From an uncultured Roseicyclus sp. (GTDB lineage: Bacteria; Pseudomonadota; Alphaproteobacteria; Rhodobacterales; Rhodobacteraceae): 64,000 nt of DNA. The position numbers and the translations under genes are program-made. Every line of letters begins with the position of its first letter. The stretch's first letter is position 1. Location: contig CANLLF010000002.1 in assembly GCA_947491935.1 (NCBI GenBank), positions 1 to 64,000 on the forward strand. The letters run 5' to 3'. The notes under the pieces were generated by a model. That model saw only the letters and a program-made list of their open reading frames with translations. It made no database searches and was not told the DNA's origin. Below are positions 26,638 through 35,346 of the stretch, one piece after another.

Positions 26638-27113
26638 CAACCTTCTCCTCGAACCATGGTGAAGAATTCGACTTTCGTCGCCGCAGCCTTCGCGGCGCGT
26701 GCCGCGCGCGCGGTTTTCGCGGCATCCTCAAGGGGCGCCACAACAAGGTCGTCAACACCCTCTGCAAACCCATCCTCGGCCATCGCATCAAGCAGGGCTG
26801 CCATCAGCGCGGCCTCTTTCGAGCGGCCCTGCACATAGCCATGACCCGCCGCGCCTGAAGGCAGGCGCACCGACATGCGCGTCACCGACATCTCCCCGAG
26901 GTTGAAGGGCGCACCGGATCCGCCCGCACGGCCTCGCACCATACTGGTCCCGACCTCCGCTGCGCGCAGGACGGTGTAGTCAGCGATCGGGTGGGTCTGG
27001 GCAAAGCGCTCAAAAAGCGGGGTCAGCGCATCCTCACCCGCCTTGGCAAAGATCGAAAGGCGGCGCTTGCGGGCGGCGACAGCGGGGGTGAGATCAGGTT
27101 GGGAATTCGACAT
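26637..27113 (-). CDS. phnG: C-P lyase core subunit PhnG
   Basis: The 158-aa subunit opens the phnGHIJKLN operon. It has the conserved PhnG pattern: an N-terminal RRLSIFAKAG, the middle block MVRGRAGGSGAPFNLGEMSVTR (key residues R, GG, F, NLGE), and GHGYVQGRSKEAA. PhnG binds PhnI in the core complex. The ATG at 27113 was chosen; the nine codons before it start with TTG and lie inside the PhnF operator. GntR-type operator repeats and a Pho box lie between it and the divergent phnF. Confidence 0.94.
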   Translation of the reverse strand: MSNSQPDLTPAVAARKRRLSIFAKAGEDALTPLFERFAQTHPIADYTVLRAAEVGTSMVRGRAGGSGAPFNLGEMSVTRMSVRLPSGAAGHGYVQGRSKEAALMAALLDAMAEDGFAEGVDDLVVAPLEDAAKTARAARAAKAAATKVEFFTMVRGEG

Positions 27114-27122
27114 CTTGCAAAC

Positions 27123-27148
27123 TTGTCTATTTTTATACAACTATACAA
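27123..27148. promoter_or_regulatory. Candidate PhnF operator
   Basis: TTGTCTA (27123-27129) and TATACAA (27134-27140) form an imperfect inverted repeat with a 4-bp centre, and TATACAA repeats at 27142-27148. PhnF/HutC-type GntR regulators bind such GT-TA-TA-AC dyads. The site begins ten bases before the phnG start and so would block transcription or initiation of the C-P lyase operon. Confidence 0.55.
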
Positions 27149-27190
27149 AAGTGCTACGCCCGAATCCGGTGCTGGCGCAAGCCTTGTTGA

Positions 27191-27208
27191 ATGAAAGTTT
27201 GATGACAT
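27191..27208 (-). promoter_or_regulatory. Pho box overlapping the phnF start codon
   Basis: On the minus strand ATGTCAT-CAAA-CTTTCAT has the 7+4+7 form of a PhoB site and matches CTGTCAT at six and six of seven bases. It points toward phnG. Its first bases are the complement of the phnF ATG (27207-27209), so activation of phnG and translation start of phnF share the same DNA. Confidence 0.55.
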
Positions 27209-27917
27209 GGGACGCTCTGCCCTTTGGACAGCCATCCGCGACACGCTGGTCCGTGACATCGGCGAAGGCCACTATCCGCCCGGCCAACGCTTACCCACCG
27301 AGGTGCAATTGGCCGAACGGTTCGGCGTGAACCGTCATACGGTGCGCCGTGCAATCGCCGATATGGCTGAGCAGAACATCGTGCATTCGCGGCGCGGGGC
27401 CGGTGTGTTCGTGCGCCACGTCCCAACGCCCTACCGCATCGGGCGTCGTACCCGGTTTCGGCAGAATCTCTCTGCTGCCGGGCGCGTGGCCGAGCGCCGT
27501 GTCCTGTCGCTGGAGACGCGCGGGGCCAACGCGCAAGAGGCCAAAGCGCTCGGCTTGACCAAAGGCGCGGCGGTGCATGTCTATGAAGGCGTCAGCCTGT
27601 CCGATGGGGCGCCTCTGGCGCTGTTCTGTTCGGTGTTTCCGGCTGAGGCCTTTCCCGACCTTTTGGCACATCTCACGAACCAAGGCTCCGTTACCGCTGC
27701 ATTGGCCTTGCAAGGCGTCCCGGACTACACACGCAAATCGACCGAGATTACCGCCAAAGCTGCTTCAAAAACGCATTCAGCCTTACTGGAGCTTCCCGCC
27801 GGAGACCCCGTGTTGCGCGCCGCGGGCATTAACGTCGATGCGTCTGGCCGACCTGTCGAATTTGGTAGAACGTGGTTCGCTGCCGACCGGGTGACCTTGA
27901 TTATGGGTGACGGCTGA
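27207..27917 (+). CDS. phnF: GntR/HutC family regulator of phosphonate genes
   Basis: The 236-aa regulator has an N-terminal winged helix-turn-helix (about 5-70: GHYPPGQRLPTEVQLAERFG, then VNRHTVRRAIADM) and a C-terminal UTRA ligand-binding domain (about 90-232). The UTRA part shows VYEGVSLSDGAPLALFCSVFP and ending GRPVEFGRTWFAADR, typical of the PhnF group in which a phosphorylated or phosphonate ligand is sensed. It is divergent from phnG, 93 bp between start codons, and probably represses phnGHIJKLN through the TATACAA repeats. Confidence 0.92.
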   Translation: MGRSALWTAIRDTLVRDIGEGHYPPGQRLPTEVQLAERFGVNRHTVRRAIADMAEQNIVHSRRGAGVFVRHVPTPYRIGRRTRFRQNLSAAGRVAERRVLSLETRGANAQEAKALGLTKGAAVHVYEGVSLSDGAPLALFCSVFPAEAFPDLLAHLTNQGSVTAALALQGVPDYTRKSTEITAKAASKTHSALLELPAGDPVLRAAGINVDASGRPVEFGRTWFAADRVTLIMGDG

Positions 27918-28264
27918 AGTCATTGAATTGAGAAGGTGCAAAATTAGCGCGAGAGCAGTCTCCCACAGTGCATTGTACGCAAAGTACGCGGTTCAGGAGA
28001 GTCAAAGGACTTTAGCCTTTGGGGCCGATGACAGAAGAAAATCTCGTCTGTAGCACCTGAGAATGTAATCGTTTTACTCGTAAAGTAGGTTCCCTCCTTT
28101 TTGGAACAAAAAAACTTCGTGCTTAACGAATGTCCGCTTCATGCGATCATGTCGTGTCTTTTTGCCCTCGCAGCGAAGGTCGGCTTCACGCCGATGCTGT
28201 TGAAAAACAACGGGTTGCGGGCGCAGAATTTGGTGCTCCAAACTGGGCACGAGTGCCTTTCTGA

Positions 28265-28430
28265 TCAGGCTTCGCGTAGTTGCTGCGGTGCAGGAAAGAT
28301 CTTGGCCAGTTTGCGGAGGTTCTGGGCGGTGGCGGCGAGAAGGAATTCGTCGTTCGCGCCGCATGGACCACGTAACCGGAGCCGCCCCAGACCAAGGATG
28401 CGTTTGAGGTGGGCATCTGTGCTAAGATTG
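28265..28430 (-). pseudogene. IS1182-type transposase fragment
   Basis: On the minus strand the frame reads AHLKRILGLGRLRLRG and GANDEFLLAATAQNLRKLAK before a stop at 28265. This is the well-conserved C-terminal end of IS1182-group (IS5/IS1182) transposases. Only about 50 residues remain. The upstream side joins, at about 28430-28437, a broken glycosyltransferase reading on the other strand. The 347 bp from phnF to here (27918-28264) hold nothing I recognise. Confidence 0.65.
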
Positions 28431-28436
28431 AACCGT

Positions 28437-28702
28437 TCGCGGCACGAGGCGGACGGGGATCGCTGCGCGGCGTTGCTGCGCGAAATATTCCGTGGCGTGC
28501 AGATCACCAGCGCGCAGGGCGCTTCCTCCTCTGGGAGCGCGGGCAAAGGGCTATGGCAGAAACCAATGCAAGACATCTTCCAGCATATGAAAGACGATCG
28601 GGAGTTTGTGGTATCCCATCATTTCTGACGACGTGCTGTCGCGTTTCAAAGGCCCGTTGCAACCTTCGGAGCCGCTCCTGGAAAACAAAATCTACGACGC
28701 TG
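28437..28702 (+). pseudogene. Broken glycosyltransferase, relative of the 55.5-kb gene
   Basis: The plus-strand frame EADGDRCAALLREIFRGVQ, followed by GKGLWQKPMQDIFQHMKDDRE, matches ADGDKCEALLRDTFPKVQ and KWLWQQPATDLFLHMEDDWE of the intact protein at 55511-56233 position by position. A stop at 28626 ends that frame, and the match resumes in another frame as PIISDDVLSRFKGPL (intact: PIAPDDVLPRFVGAV) until 28702. The 5' part is missing, cut off where the transposase fragment begins. It is a truncated, frameshifted paralogue. Confidence 0.7.
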
Positions 28703-28711
28703 GATGACTTC

Positions 28712-28917
28712 CTGAAGCTTCAAAAAAGGGGGATAGCGGCGTTCATCCTGACGTGACGTGGGCGCAAGCATCCCGCTGGCCGTAATTGAAAGTACTATGA
28801 GCGACGCCACTGGCTCGAGAAGCTGTTCACCTAGCTCAAGGACCGAAAACGCATCGTTACGCGCGATGACAGTTGTCGGGAGCTGTCCCTCGCGGTCAGC
28901 CGCATCGCAGCAACCAA
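28712..28917 (+). pseudogene. IS5-type transposase C-terminal remnant
   Basis: The plus frame reads LKLQKRGIAAFIL, then YYERRHWLEKLFT, LKDRKRIVTRDD and AVSRIAAT, with in-frame stops at about 28754, 28787 and 28832. It corresponds to the C-terminal region of IS5-family transposases (ERR.xIEN.F..LKDWRR..TRYD......A..L.AT). It is clearly inactive. No terminal inverted repeats can be set with confidence. Confidence 0.65.
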
Positions 28918-29014
28918 CATGTGTTGGTTTTGCGTTAATGGCCTAGTGACACCGTTTTGGTTTGCTGACATATCGATGAACCAAGGGCATTTCGAGCCAA
29001 TAGGAATTGAAGCT

Positions 29015-30160
29015 ATGTCGTTCCCGGTCTGCAGTATCTGCAACGTGCCATTGCCGCATTCGATTGAGGAATATGCGAAGCGTCAACGAGTAACGTCCGA
29101 TTGTAAAACATATCCGCCAGGTGGAAGAGTGACTGAGTGCGTGGCATGCGGGGCTGTGCAAAAACCAAACGATGCGGCGTGGCAGGCCGATTGCGAACGA
29201 ATTTATGCCGAATATGATAACTATTCTCTGAGCGGCGGGGTAGAACAATCAGTCCGCGGCGGCGATCGTGGACAAGATTATGCACCCCGATCAAACCTGG
29301 TCTTGAGCGCATATGCGCGAGCGTTCGGCCTACCGGAGACTGGGTGGATGCTCGACTATGGATGCGGCAAGGGGCCCTCCACGAAGGCGGCAGACCAAAT
29401 GTTGTCCGGTTGGAGAATAGATGGGTTTGATCTAGACCGAAGGGCGGAGAAAAAGCTCAAAGGGATTGCGCAGTTTGGGCAATTATTCACTGGAGACCCG
29501 GCTGGTATCCCGCATCGGTATGATTTGATTGTTCTAATGCACGCGCTTGAACACATCCCGAACGGTTCCGATGTGTTGCGAAGCCTTGGCGAGTTGCTGA
29601 AGCCGAATGGGCATATAGTACTCCAAGTCCCGAACCGCTTACAGAACCCCTACGATCTTTTGGTGGCCGACCATACGCTTCATTTTGACCGTTCATCGCT
29701 TTACTACATTGGCGAGAAATCCGGATTAACGCCGATGGCTCTCTCTGAGAATTGGGTCGCTAAGGAACTGAGCATGGTCTTGGGACATGGTGACGCCGTT
29801 GGGCAACCGCCTGCGGTCGACTGCCCCGCAGCATCCCAAGTCGATTGGCTTTCATCGGTTTCCAAGACTGCTCGGGACGTGGCACGGCATGGACCGTTTG
29901 GTATTTTCGGAACTTCAATCATTGGAACTTGGCTTGCATCGGAAATCGACACAACACCGGCTTTCTGGATTGACGAAGACACAGCCAAACAAGGAGCGAC
30001 CATTGATGGCGCGCCGGTCGTCTCACCAGAGATGGCGCCCGCGGGATCAACGGTTATTCTCGCGATGGCACCCGAGATCGCACAATCCGTCGCTGCGCGG
30101 TTGGCGCATCTTCGGCTCAGCTTTGTCATATTTCCAAAACATCAAAGCGGCTCGAAATAG
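29015..30160 (+). CDS. SAM methyltransferase with zinc-ribbon and C-terminal Rossmann part
   Basis: The 381-aa protein has three parts. Residues 1-50 carry two CX2C pairs (Cys6/Cys9 and Cys42/Cys45) that should bind zinc. Residues 100-250 are a class I methyltransferase with motif I MLDYGCGKGP (112-121), motif II FDLDRR and the motif LMHALEHIPNG. Residues 290-381 look like a small nucleotide-binding domain (FGIFGTSIIGTWLA). This arrangement is that of sugar C-methyltransferases such as the one at 50279, though the match is looser. AGGA precedes the ATG at 29015. The end overlaps the convergent oxygenase gene by 19 bp. A role in methylating an NDP-sugar or glycan is inferred. Confidence 0.75.
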   Translation: MSFPVCSICNVPLPHSIEEYAKRQRVTSDCKTYPPGGRVTECVACGAVQKPNDAAWQADCERIYAEYDNYSLSGGVEQSVRGGDRGQDYAPRSNLVLSAYARAFGLPETGWMLDYGCGKGPSTKAADQMLSGWRIDGFDLDRRAEKKLKGIAQFGQLFTGDPAGIPHRYDLIVLMHALEHIPNGSDVLRSLGELLKPNGHIVLQVPNRLQNPYDLLVADHTLHFDRSSLYYIGEKSGLTPMALSENWVAKELSMVLGHGDAVGQPPAVDCPAASQVDWLSSVSKTARDVARHGPFGIFGTSIIGTWLASEIDTTPAFWIDEDTAKQGATIDGAPVVSPEMAPAGSTVILAMAPEIAQSVAARLAHLRLSFVIFPKHQSGSK

Positions 30161-30933
30161 CTCTTCCCAGAAGCAAAATGTTCTTTTGAGGTGCTCAAAC
30201 TTTCCATTGCAATAAGTCGAAAGTCCATAGAGAATCGAATATGGTTGGAAAGGTTTTCCGCGGCACCATGAATAAGGTGGCCAGCGAATACAGTCACTTC
30301 GCCAGGCAATACACAAAAGGGCTTCGATTTACTCAAATCTACCCCTGATGTAATTCTTTTTGGAGCATACAATAGCCCAATCTTATGGCCAGACGAATAG
30401 CGTTCCACACTCTCGTCTTCTTCCGATGCTGTTTCAATGTTTGCGTCCGGTATTAGGTGACTGTCGGGGATATAGCGCATCACATTTTCAGCGGTGACAT
30501 TCAGTATCGGCACCCAAAAATTGATTGCTTGATCCATATCCGGCCCGTAGAAACTCTCCCGATGCCAACCGATATACTCTTGAACGCCTTGAACACTTGG
30601 ACGCGTCCCTCTTAAATACGTGTTTGTTTGAATCATCGGTTGGTTTGTGTTGAGAACCTCACAGATTAGCTCGCGTCGATCTTGCGCCAGACGACGGACG
30701 ATATGTCGGCGATCCAATTCTTCCTGCGCCAACAGCAATAGTGAGCGATACTCATCGGCATCCATGTTGACATAGTGATCCGTCGGTCGAGGAAGGACAT
30801 ACGCAATGATGCTTTGGATCTCTTCCAGCAGAGTCTGGTCCGCCAGGCGTGTTGTCGCGATGCCAGAGCTTCGTTCCGGGAAAACCGGGCGTGGAGGGAT
30901 ATCGGTACGGTTGGGTAGCGCGGATGCGTTCAC
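30142..30933 (-). CDS. PhyH-like 2-oxoglutarate/Fe(II) dioxygenase
   Basis: The 263-aa protein looks like a phytanoyl-CoA-hydroxylase-type dioxygenase. A possible iron facial triad is His and Glu in YIGWHRESFYGPD (near 142-154) and the distal His in FAGHLIHGAAEN (near 225-236), followed by an Arg in NHIRFSMDFR that would hold 2-oxoglutarate. Most members have HxD and not HxE, so the exact ligands are uncertain. It starts with GTG at 30933 behind a GAGG site. In a polysaccharide region it could hydroxylate a sugar or an acyl group; this is inference. Confidence 0.6.
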   Translation of the reverse strand: MNASALPNRTDIPPRPVFPERSSGIATTRLADQTLLEEIQSIIAYVLPRPTDHYVNMDADEYRSLLLLAQEELDRRHIVRRLAQDRRELICEVLNTNQPMIQTNTYLRGTRPSVQGVQEYIGWHRESFYGPDMDQAINFWVPILNVTAENVMRYIPDSHLIPDANIETASEEDESVERYSSGHKIGLLYAPKRITSGVDLSKSKPFCVLPGEVTVFAGHLIHGAAENLSNHIRFSMDFRLIAMESLSTSKEHFASGKSYFEPL

Positions 30934-31441
30934 GGAAAACCTCGTTCAGCTCAATAGAGCCTGTTCTCTCATTGGTAAGATCGACCAAATCTCATTATTG
31001 GCTTGAAACGTCAAGCTTATGGGCTGGTAGCCGCTCATGTCTTCACGAACTATCGATTAGCCATGTGTTGCTGCCGAGCGTAGGTGCTTGCTCTGCAATA
31101 AATACGCTTCAGGTCCTTATTTTTGAATTTCTTGCAGGTTTTTATTCTGCCAATCAGGAATCGCGCGTCACAAGATGCAAAAGGGCTGACCTTCGTTGGC
31201 TTTATTTCTTGAAATGGCGTGTTTTTCTTGTTGACGAGTGAGTTCAACTCAACTTGGTATACCCACCTGACGTCACGGATGCGGCATCAGATCCGCCCCT
31301 CGGTACGTTTGGATATGGGGGGCTGCTTGGAGTCAAGGCCCGCTTGTCGAGCGGAAATTCGATGGAATTGATCCAGTCCTACTGGCCGATCCCATGTCAC
31401 TGAAAGATATCAGCATCGATTTTTCGAAACACCTCAGACGG
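30934..31441. other. 508-bp AT-richer gap
   Basis: No gene is recognised. The part 31050-31250 is clearly richer in A and T than its surroundings, as often seen in transferred DNA. It separates two leftward genes and may hold the promoter of the dioxygenase gene. Confidence 0.35.
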
Positions 31442-32626
31442 TCAATTCGTGAGAACCAGATCTCGGTTAGCCCTTAGCCAATCCCGCCCTATCCGCGCCG
31501 TAGAGTTGTGGCAGTAATCACCTGGATACAGATGCGCGCGATAAAGTCTCTGCAGGTCGATGTCCTCGGAGGTCACCTCAAAGGTTCCGTCAAGCCGGGC
31601 CATCAATTCCACGACAAGGTCGTGAATTTCCTCGGCGCTGTTGTCACGGACGGTGACCCCGGCTTTTTCGAACAGTTGGGCGTAGCGTGCGCCAGAGAGG
31701 TTTCGGGCGCGAATTTCCAACAGGCTGAGGACGTTCCCGTCCGCCCTGACCAACACTTTTGGGATGGAGATATCGCCGGGCGCCATGCCCAAGCTCGCCC
31801 CGTGGGGGATCATATTTACCAATGCGCAGGGCCTTGAGAAAACCGTGGCCACCATCGTCAGGCCCGAGGTCGTCCCGACAAAGAAGCGGGTGTTGGCGCA
31901 CAACCACAAGTCCATCCAGTCCGTCTTGAGAGGAGAGAGGGCATAGTCGATCACATTGGACATGTCGTTCAACGGTGACATGCTCGCATCACCCATCCGA
32001 ATGACCCATCCCCCGCGGTTGGTGATGGCCCGAATGGCTTTTACCATGGTGGCGATATTGCCATTGCGGTGGGCATGCACGTGCTCATCCCCCGGAGAAT
32101 ACCCTCCCTCGCGCACATGGATACAGGCAAACCAGGCGCCTTCCGGCACCCCAAGTTCGGTGAGTCTTGCCCGGCCAGCGATCTCCATCTGATCGGGCAA
32201 CGCAACGATAGGTTCCCGGTCGCCCCAGAGAGAAAGCACCTGTGCGTAGTGCGCCGACTCCTCCAAGGCGACAACCGGGCGACCCAGCGGAAGACGCAAG
32301 GCGTCAAACTTCGTAAGCTCCGAAAGCAGGCGGCGATGCCATCGGCGGTCGAAGACGGTCATGTAGGATTTGAAGACATCCAGCAGCGCTTTGTTCCCTG
32401 CCCGCGACCGTTCCAACAGCAGAATAGGCCTACGGTATGGTATCAGGCCAAGCGCTCTTTCTTTCAGAAAACAGTCGATTTCGGCCGCCATATGGCCAAC
32501 GCGTCCAGGGTTTGAGATAAACGCGAAGCGCACGCCACACACTGCGAGAATGCCCACAACAGGCCACAAGAACAACGCGCGAAGTGTTGCGCTGATCCTT
32601 GGATCGATCCGTCTTCGCTTTTTCAT
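31442..32626 (-). CDS. TIGR04372-type glycosyltransferase-like protein
   Basis: The 394-aa protein has one N-terminal hydrophobic segment (about 12-33) and then a GT-B-like body. The recognisable signature of the TIGR04372 group is here: FACIHVREGGY, then HAHRNGNIATMVKAIRAIT, GWVIRMGDASM, VIDYALSPLKTDWMDLWLCAN and FFVGTTSGLTMVATVF followed by a Pro (quoted in parts). These proteins occur in surface-polysaccharide loci and are presumed sugar transferases; no member's reaction is known to me. It is divergent from the TTG-started methyltransferase gene, 86 bp apart. Confidence 0.75.
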   Translation of the reverse strand: MKKRRRIDPRISATLRALFLWPVVGILAVCGVRFAFISNPGRVGHMAAEIDCFLKERALGLIPYRRPILLLERSRAGNKALLDVFKSYMTVFDRRWHRRLLSELTKFDALRLPLGRPVVALEESAHYAQVLSLWGDREPIVALPDQMEIAGRARLTELGVPEGAWFACIHVREGGYSPGDEHVHAHRNGNIATMVKAIRAITNRGGWVIRMGDASMSPLNDMSNVIDYALSPLKTDWMDLWLCANTRFFVGTTSGLTMVATVFSRPCALVNMIPHGASLGMAPGDISIPKVLVRADGNVLSLLEIRARNLSGARYAQLFEKAGVTVRDNSAEEIHDLVVELMARLDGTFEVTSEDIDLQRLYRAHLYPGDYCHNSTARIGRDWLRANRDLVLTN

Positions 32627-32712
32627 GGTGGCATGCCAAGACCCAGTATGCGGCGCGCTTTATTTGACCGACTCGCTCGTGTAAAGACTGGACAGATTAA
32701 TAGGAGATCACA

Positions 32713-33393
32713 TTGACCAATCGAACCACAAAGGAAGCTCAGTATCAGCCATTGATCGAGATTGCCAATAAGATGGGGCATGCAACGTTGGGTTTGATGG
32801 TCAATCAGGCTTGGTATGACGATCCCAAACGGCTGAGTTTCACATTCGCGCGCTATAAATTCGCCGCAAAGATGCTGTCGGGCAAGGCGCGCGTACTGGA
32901 GGTTGGATGTGGTGACGGCTTCGTAAGCCGGGTCGTTTGCCAAGAAGTGGGCGAATTGACAGCCATCGATTTCGACCCGGTTTTCATCGAGGATATTAAC
33001 CGACGCATGGTCGATAAGTGGCGCTTCGAAGCGCGGGTGCATGACATAATCACTGTCTCAGTTGACCCCGGTGGGTTCGATGCAGCCTACTCTCTGGATG
33101 TCATGGAGCATATCCGTCCAGAGGACGAGGAGGCATATCTCTCAAACATCGCCGCTTCGCTGCATGAGCATGGCGTATTCATTGCGGGGATGCCTTCGCT
33201 CGAAAGCCAGGATTACGCCTCACCGCAGTCGAAGGCAGGACATGTAAACTGCAAGTCGGCCCCAGATCTCAAGGCTGCCTTGGAACGCCATTTTCACAAC
33301 GTGTTTTCCTTCTCAATGAACGACGAGGTTGTACATACCGGCTTCCATAAGATGTCACACTACATCTTTGCCATGGGCGTGGGGCGGAAATGA
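32713..33393 (+). CDS. Class I SAM-dependent methyltransferase
   Basis: The 226-aa protein has motif I RVLEVGCGDGFVSR (about 57-70), motif II AIDFDPVF and motif IV/post AAYSLDVMEHIRPEDE, as in ubiE/COQ5-like small-molecule methyltransferases. It begins with TTG at 32713, supported by AGGAG eight bases upstream; no ATG lies near. A sugar or lipid-linked acceptor is likely from the location. It is followed after 24 bp by an SDR-type reductase gene starting with GTG, and the two form a short rightward operon that ends against the leftward E1 genes. Confidence 0.78.
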   Translation: MTNRTTKEAQYQPLIEIANKMGHATLGLMVNQAWYDDPKRLSFTFARYKFAAKMLSGKARVLEVGCGDGFVSRVVCQEVGELTAIDFDPVFIEDINRRMVDKWRFEARVHDIITVSVDPGGFDAAYSLDVMEHIRPEDEEAYLSNIAASLHEHGVFIAGMPSLESQDYASPQSKAGHVNCKSAPDLKAALERHFHNVFSFSMNDEVVHTGFHKMSHYIFAMGVGRK

Positions 33394-33417
33394 GCCGTTC
33401 TGCACAAGGCTGATTCT

Positions 33418-34272
33418 GTGAGAGTTCTTGTCGTCGGAGGAGACGGACAGGTCGGCAGTGCCCTGGTTCCAGTTCTTCGCAGCGCTGGGCATGAGGTGAC
33501 AACAACCTCACATCGCACGCCACTGCCTAATGGTGCGCACTATCTGGAACTAGTCCACCCCGATCCGGCGACTGCTGAGGGAGTAGATGCGGTCGTACTT
33601 TGTGCCGCCTTAACTGAGCGCTCCGCGTGCGAGGCCGATCCCGACCGCGCACAGATGATTAATGTCACAGCCCCACTCACTCTTGCCCAACCGGTTCTTT
33701 CCCGGGGCGGGCAGGTGATATTTCTCTCGACGAGCATCGTGTTGGGCGGAGATCAGCCCTACCTTCCAATCGACGCGCCATATGCGCCGTGCGATGCCTA
33801 TTCGCGCATGAAGGCTGAGGCTGAGCAGCGGCTATTGGCTCTTTCGGGAGCGGAGGAGCGGCTTGCAATTCTACGCCTTGTGAAGGTCATGGATGCTGAG
33901 CATGGGATCATTGCCGACTGGGCAACGGCAATGAACGAGGGCGAACCGATTACTCCCTATGTCGACCTCGCCACTGCGCCAATCACCACCAACCATGTCA
34001 CAGCGAAGATTTCCGAACTCCTTGCACCTGGGTCCGCCGGAATCCATCATCTTAGTGGAATTGAGCATTCTTATGCAGACGTAGCCGTTGCGCTTTCCGA
34101 GGTGATGGGGTGGCCAAAAAAAATGGTGCGGCCGGTGCGCGGACGAGAAATCAATGCAATTGCCGCCAGCAGTCCGGCACATTCCAGCCTAGCGGCAGAT
34201 CCACTGGTGCCGCTAGAAGTCCTGATCCGTTTGCTGGCAAGACAATTGGCCAGAAGAGATCAATCGGCCTAA
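33418..34272 (+). CDS. RmlD-like NAD(P)-dependent sugar reductase
   Basis: The 284-aa protein is an extended SDR resembling dTDP-4-dehydrorhamnose reductase. The nucleotide motif is VVGGDGQVGSAL (5-16), the serine-tyrosine-lysine triad is likely in FLSTSIVLGG and YSRMKAEAE (YxxxK). GTG at 33418 is the start, and AAGG lies upstream. No rmlA, rmlB or true rmlC set for dTDP-rhamnose is adjacent, so the substrate is probably another 4-keto sugar. Its end lies 9 bp from the end of the convergent E1 beta gene. Confidence 0.72.
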   Translation: MRVLVVGGDGQVGSALVPVLRSAGHEVTTTSHRTPLPNGAHYLELVHPDPATAEGVDAVVLCAALTERSACEADPDRAQMINVTAPLTLAQPVLSRGGQVIFLSTSIVLGGDQPYLPIDAPYAPCDAYSRMKAEAEQRLLALSGAEERLAILRLVKVMDAEHGIIADWATAMNEGEPITPYVDLATAPITTNHVTAKISELLAPGSAGIHHLSGIEHSYADVAVALSEVMGWPKKMVRPVRGREINAIAASSPAHSSLAADPLVPLEVLIRLLARQLARRDQSA

Positions 34273-34281
34273 GCGTTTGTG

Positions 34282-35346
34282 TCAGTAGGGTCCCGTGAAG
34301 CTGGGGTCAGGTGTATCTCGCCAGCGTCGCCCGGGGTCAGATGGAGGCTCGGGTAAGACGTCGTTGCGGCCCAGGGTTTGCAGGGCCTTGGCGGCAATCT
34401 CATTGGCTCCGGGATAATAGAGATCAGCCAGCGCCGGCGAAGTTGGCGATGGGATCGGTGGAAGGGCAACCCGTTGCGGTGCGGCTTTCAGACTGGCGAA
34501 ACACTGCTCGGTGACCGCCGCGACCACCTCAGAGGCGACCCCGCATTCCGCATGTCCGGTATCGGCGGCAACCAACCGTCCCGTTCGACCCACAGATTTG
34601 CCCAATGTCGCCATGTCCAGCGGCGCAACCGAGCGGAGATCTATGACCTCGGCACTAATGCCAACGCTAGCCAAAGTTTCGGCTGCGCGCATCGCTTCGA
34701 TTACCATGTATGAGCATGCTGCCAGCGTTACGTCAGAGCCCTCTCGAAGCACCGAAGCGCCCTCAAGAGGCGTCGAGTATACTCCGTCGGGCACAGGACC
34801 CTCCAAATTGTAGAGCCATCGATGCTCAAGAAAAATAACTGGCGCGTCATCCTGCACCGCTGATAGCAACATGCCCTTGGCATCGCAGGGCCGAGAAGGC
34901 ATCACAACCTTCAGACCAGGCACATGCGCGAACCATGCTTGCAGGGATTGGCTATGCTGTGGCCCTTGTCCCCAGCCGCGCCCAATTATCATACGTATCA
35001 CCAGCGGCGCGCGTACCCGACCGCCGTACATGTAGTGCCACTTGGCAGCTTGGTTCACGATGGGCTCCAGGCTAAGTACCGCAAAATCTAAACGCATATG
35101 TACCATGATGGGGCGCTTGCCGCGAGTTGCGGCCCCCAGGGCGACACCGGTCATCGCGTTTTCGGAGGACGGGATATCGATCACCCTCCGGGCACCATAC
35201 TTATCCTGTAACCCGCTTGTCGTTCCGAATATGCCAGTGGGCCCAGGCACGCCAAGCCCCATCAAGAGGACGTTTTCATCCGCTCCTAGCGCGAGGTCGG
35301 TCGCTTCGTGGATGGCCTCGAAGTATTTTAGTTGCCGTTCGGTCAT
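34282..35346 (-). CDS. Thiamine-dependent dehydrogenase E1 beta-like subunit
   Basis: The 354-aa protein matches the beta chain of 2-oxoacid dehydrogenase E1 or acetoin dehydrogenase. Its transketolase-type pyrimidine domain (about 5-180) shows the SSENAMTGVALGAATRGKRPI block, with the Glu that activates thiamine diphosphate, and GRGWGQGPQHSQSLQAWFAHVPGLKVVMPS (quoted for key residues G, QHSQ, PG, P). The C-terminal transketolase domain (about 195-320) has AEVIDLRSVAPLD. It is the last gene of the 13-gene operon and overlaps its alpha partner by four bases. No E2 or E3 gene is near. Confidence 0.83.
   Translation of the reverse strand: MTERQLKYFEAIHEATDLALGADENVLLMGLGVPGPTGIFGTTSGLQDKYGARRVIDIPSSENAMTGVALGAATRGKRPIMVHMRLDFAVLSLEPIVNQAAKWHYMYGGRVRAPLVIRMIIGRGWGQGPQHSQSLQAWFAHVPGLKVVMPSRPCDAKGMLLSAVQDDAPVIFLEHRWLYNLEGPVPDGVYSTPLEGASVLREGSDVTLAACSYMVIEAMRAAETLASVGISAEVIDLRSVAPLDMATLGKSVGRTGRLVAADTGHAECGVASEVVAAVTEQCFASLKAAPQRVALPPIPSPTSPALADLYYPGANEIAAKALQTLGRNDVLPEPPSDPGRRWRDTPDPSFTGPY

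Noticed and set aside
33418-34272. dTDP-rhamnose pathway assignment for the RmlD-like gene
   Set aside because: No rmlA or rmlB is nearby, and the only RmlC-like gene belongs to the CDP-sugar operon.
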